The notes under the pieces were generated by a model, which made no database searches, was not told the origin of the DNA, and saw nothing but the letters and a program-made list of their open reading frames with translations. A program made the translations under genes and the position numbers. Positions 63,550 to 64,000 of a stretch of DNA of 64,000 nt are shown in pieces (within the stretch, counting starts at the first letter, position 1; each line of letters starts with the position of its first letter). Location of the stretch: positions 45,458-109,457 of the forward strand of contig NZ_WHNX01000012.1 in assembly GCF_009362815.1 (NCBI RefSeq). Reading direction: 5' to 3'. The stretch is from Alkalibaculum sporogenes. Its GTDB lineage: Bacteria; Bacillota; Clostridia; Eubacteriales; Alkalibacteraceae.

Positions 63550-63645
63550 TAAAAGACAAAAGACAAAAGACAAAAGACAAAAGACAAAAGACAAAAGACA
63601 AAAGACAAAAGACAAAAGACAAAAGACAAAAGACAAAAGACAAAG
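63550..63645. repeat. (AAAAGAC)n microsatellite tail of copy 3
   Basis: About 13 copies of a 7-bp unit, ending exactly at the left end of the IS256-like sequence. Confidence 0.95.
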
Positions 63646-63936
63646 GTAGTGTAATTAATCTTGTGTCTATGGTAAAAAACAACTCTTTCTTGGCAAGAAT
63701 TCAGATATGAATTTAATCAAGAAGGAGTTATTTTTATGGCAATTGCAAAAGAACAGCTAAGAGAGATTATTAAAGAGAATGGAATCGATAATGTAAATGA
63801 CATTTATTCATTCTTCAAAGAGAGTTTTAAAGATATGCTACAGGAAATGTTAGAAGCTGAAATGGATGTATCTCTAGGGTATCCTAAAAATGATAAAGGA
63901 GTGTATTTGTCAACTGAAAAGTGGTCCAAATATTAA
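63646..63936 (+). pseudogene. IS256-family transposase, truncated N-terminus
   Basis: The frame 63736-63936 encodes 66 residues. The first about 55 (REIIKENGIDNVNDIYSFFKESFKDMLQEMLEAEMDVSLGYPKND) match the N-terminus of IS256-type transposases (about 400 residues), with AAGGAG before the ATG. The match ends at 63907 and only 10 unrelated codons follow. The element is therefore interrupted. The 90 bases upstream (63646-63735) are the IS left end, bearing an imperfect terminal repeat. Confidence 0.85.
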
Positions 63937-64000
63937 TTCAAAAACGGTCCACTACTTCTTTCCATTTATCCATGCAACTGTTTCCTCATAACGATGACTT
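63908..64000. mobile_element. End of a second insertion sequence (IS21-like terminal repeat)
   Basis: From TGTCAACTGAAAAGTGGTCC the sequence changes and resembles the terminal repeats of IS21-type elements, with a second CGGTCCACTACTT repeat at about 63945. It interrupts the IS256-like gene and runs off the window. No transposase gene is visible yet. Confidence 0.55.

Overview
The window is low-GC Firmicutes DNA from the class Clostridia. This rests on base composition, strong AGGAGG-type ribosome binding sites, a tpiA-gpmI-eno-secG-rnr-smpB-ssrA gene order typical of Clostridia, and a membrane pyrophosphatase of the K+-dependent class. An Alkaliphilus-like organism is a guess I cannot verify. 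Three kinds of DNA are present: a conserved housekeeping block (1-9711), a complete siphovirus-type prophage (about 9703-44995), and an accessory chromosomal region (about 45000-64000) that ends in repeats, a toxin-antitoxin pair and insertion-sequence debris.

Housekeeping block: the end of tpiA, then gpmI and eno (lower glycolysis), secG, hppA, a small DUF1294 membrane protein, rnr, smpB and tmRNA (ssrA). RNase R, SmpB and tmRNA work together in ribosome rescue.

Prophage: it sits at the 3' end of ssrA. A 9-bp direct repeat (CCTCCACCA at 9703-9711 and 44987-44995) marks likely attL and attR. The integrase is a large serine recombinase whose last codons now come from the host flank. Structural genes lie on the minus strand in canonical order: terminase, portal, MuF-type head protein, scaffold, capsid, connectors, tail tube, gpG/gpGT with a programmed -1 frameshift, tape measure, tail fibre, holin, LysM endolysin. 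Replication genes (PriCT-2/AAA primase-helicase, SF2 helicase, Sak4-like ATPase, DUF669, Rad50-like ATPase, RusA) and many very small early genes follow to the right. A Cro/CI switch with an ImmA-type protease comes last. The standout is a cassette at 22331-24606. The MuF head protein carries a C-terminal domain with RelA/SpoT synthetase motifs. It is translationally coupled, through ATGA overlaps, to a 68-residue unknown and to a small HD-domain alarmone hydrolase, and the cassette ends in a terminator. I read it as a virion-tethered alarmone-synthetase toxin with its antitoxin.

Accessory region: a dppDFABC-type peptide importer, an Xaa-Pro peptidase, a cyclophilin and a cupin-type regulator form an apparent proline-peptide utilisation unit. 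They are followed by a MazG-like pyrophosphohydrolase, a Kir-like channel, an amino-acid ABC transporter, a HAD phosphatase, two tandem copies of an unidentified structured RNA with compensatory base changes, and a MecA-like low-affinity penicillin-binding protein. The last 2.5 kb hold three copies of a MITE-like repeat, each ending in its own AAAGAC-type microsatellite, around a MntA/HepT toxin-antitoxin pair, then an IS256-type fragment interrupted by a second insertion sequence.
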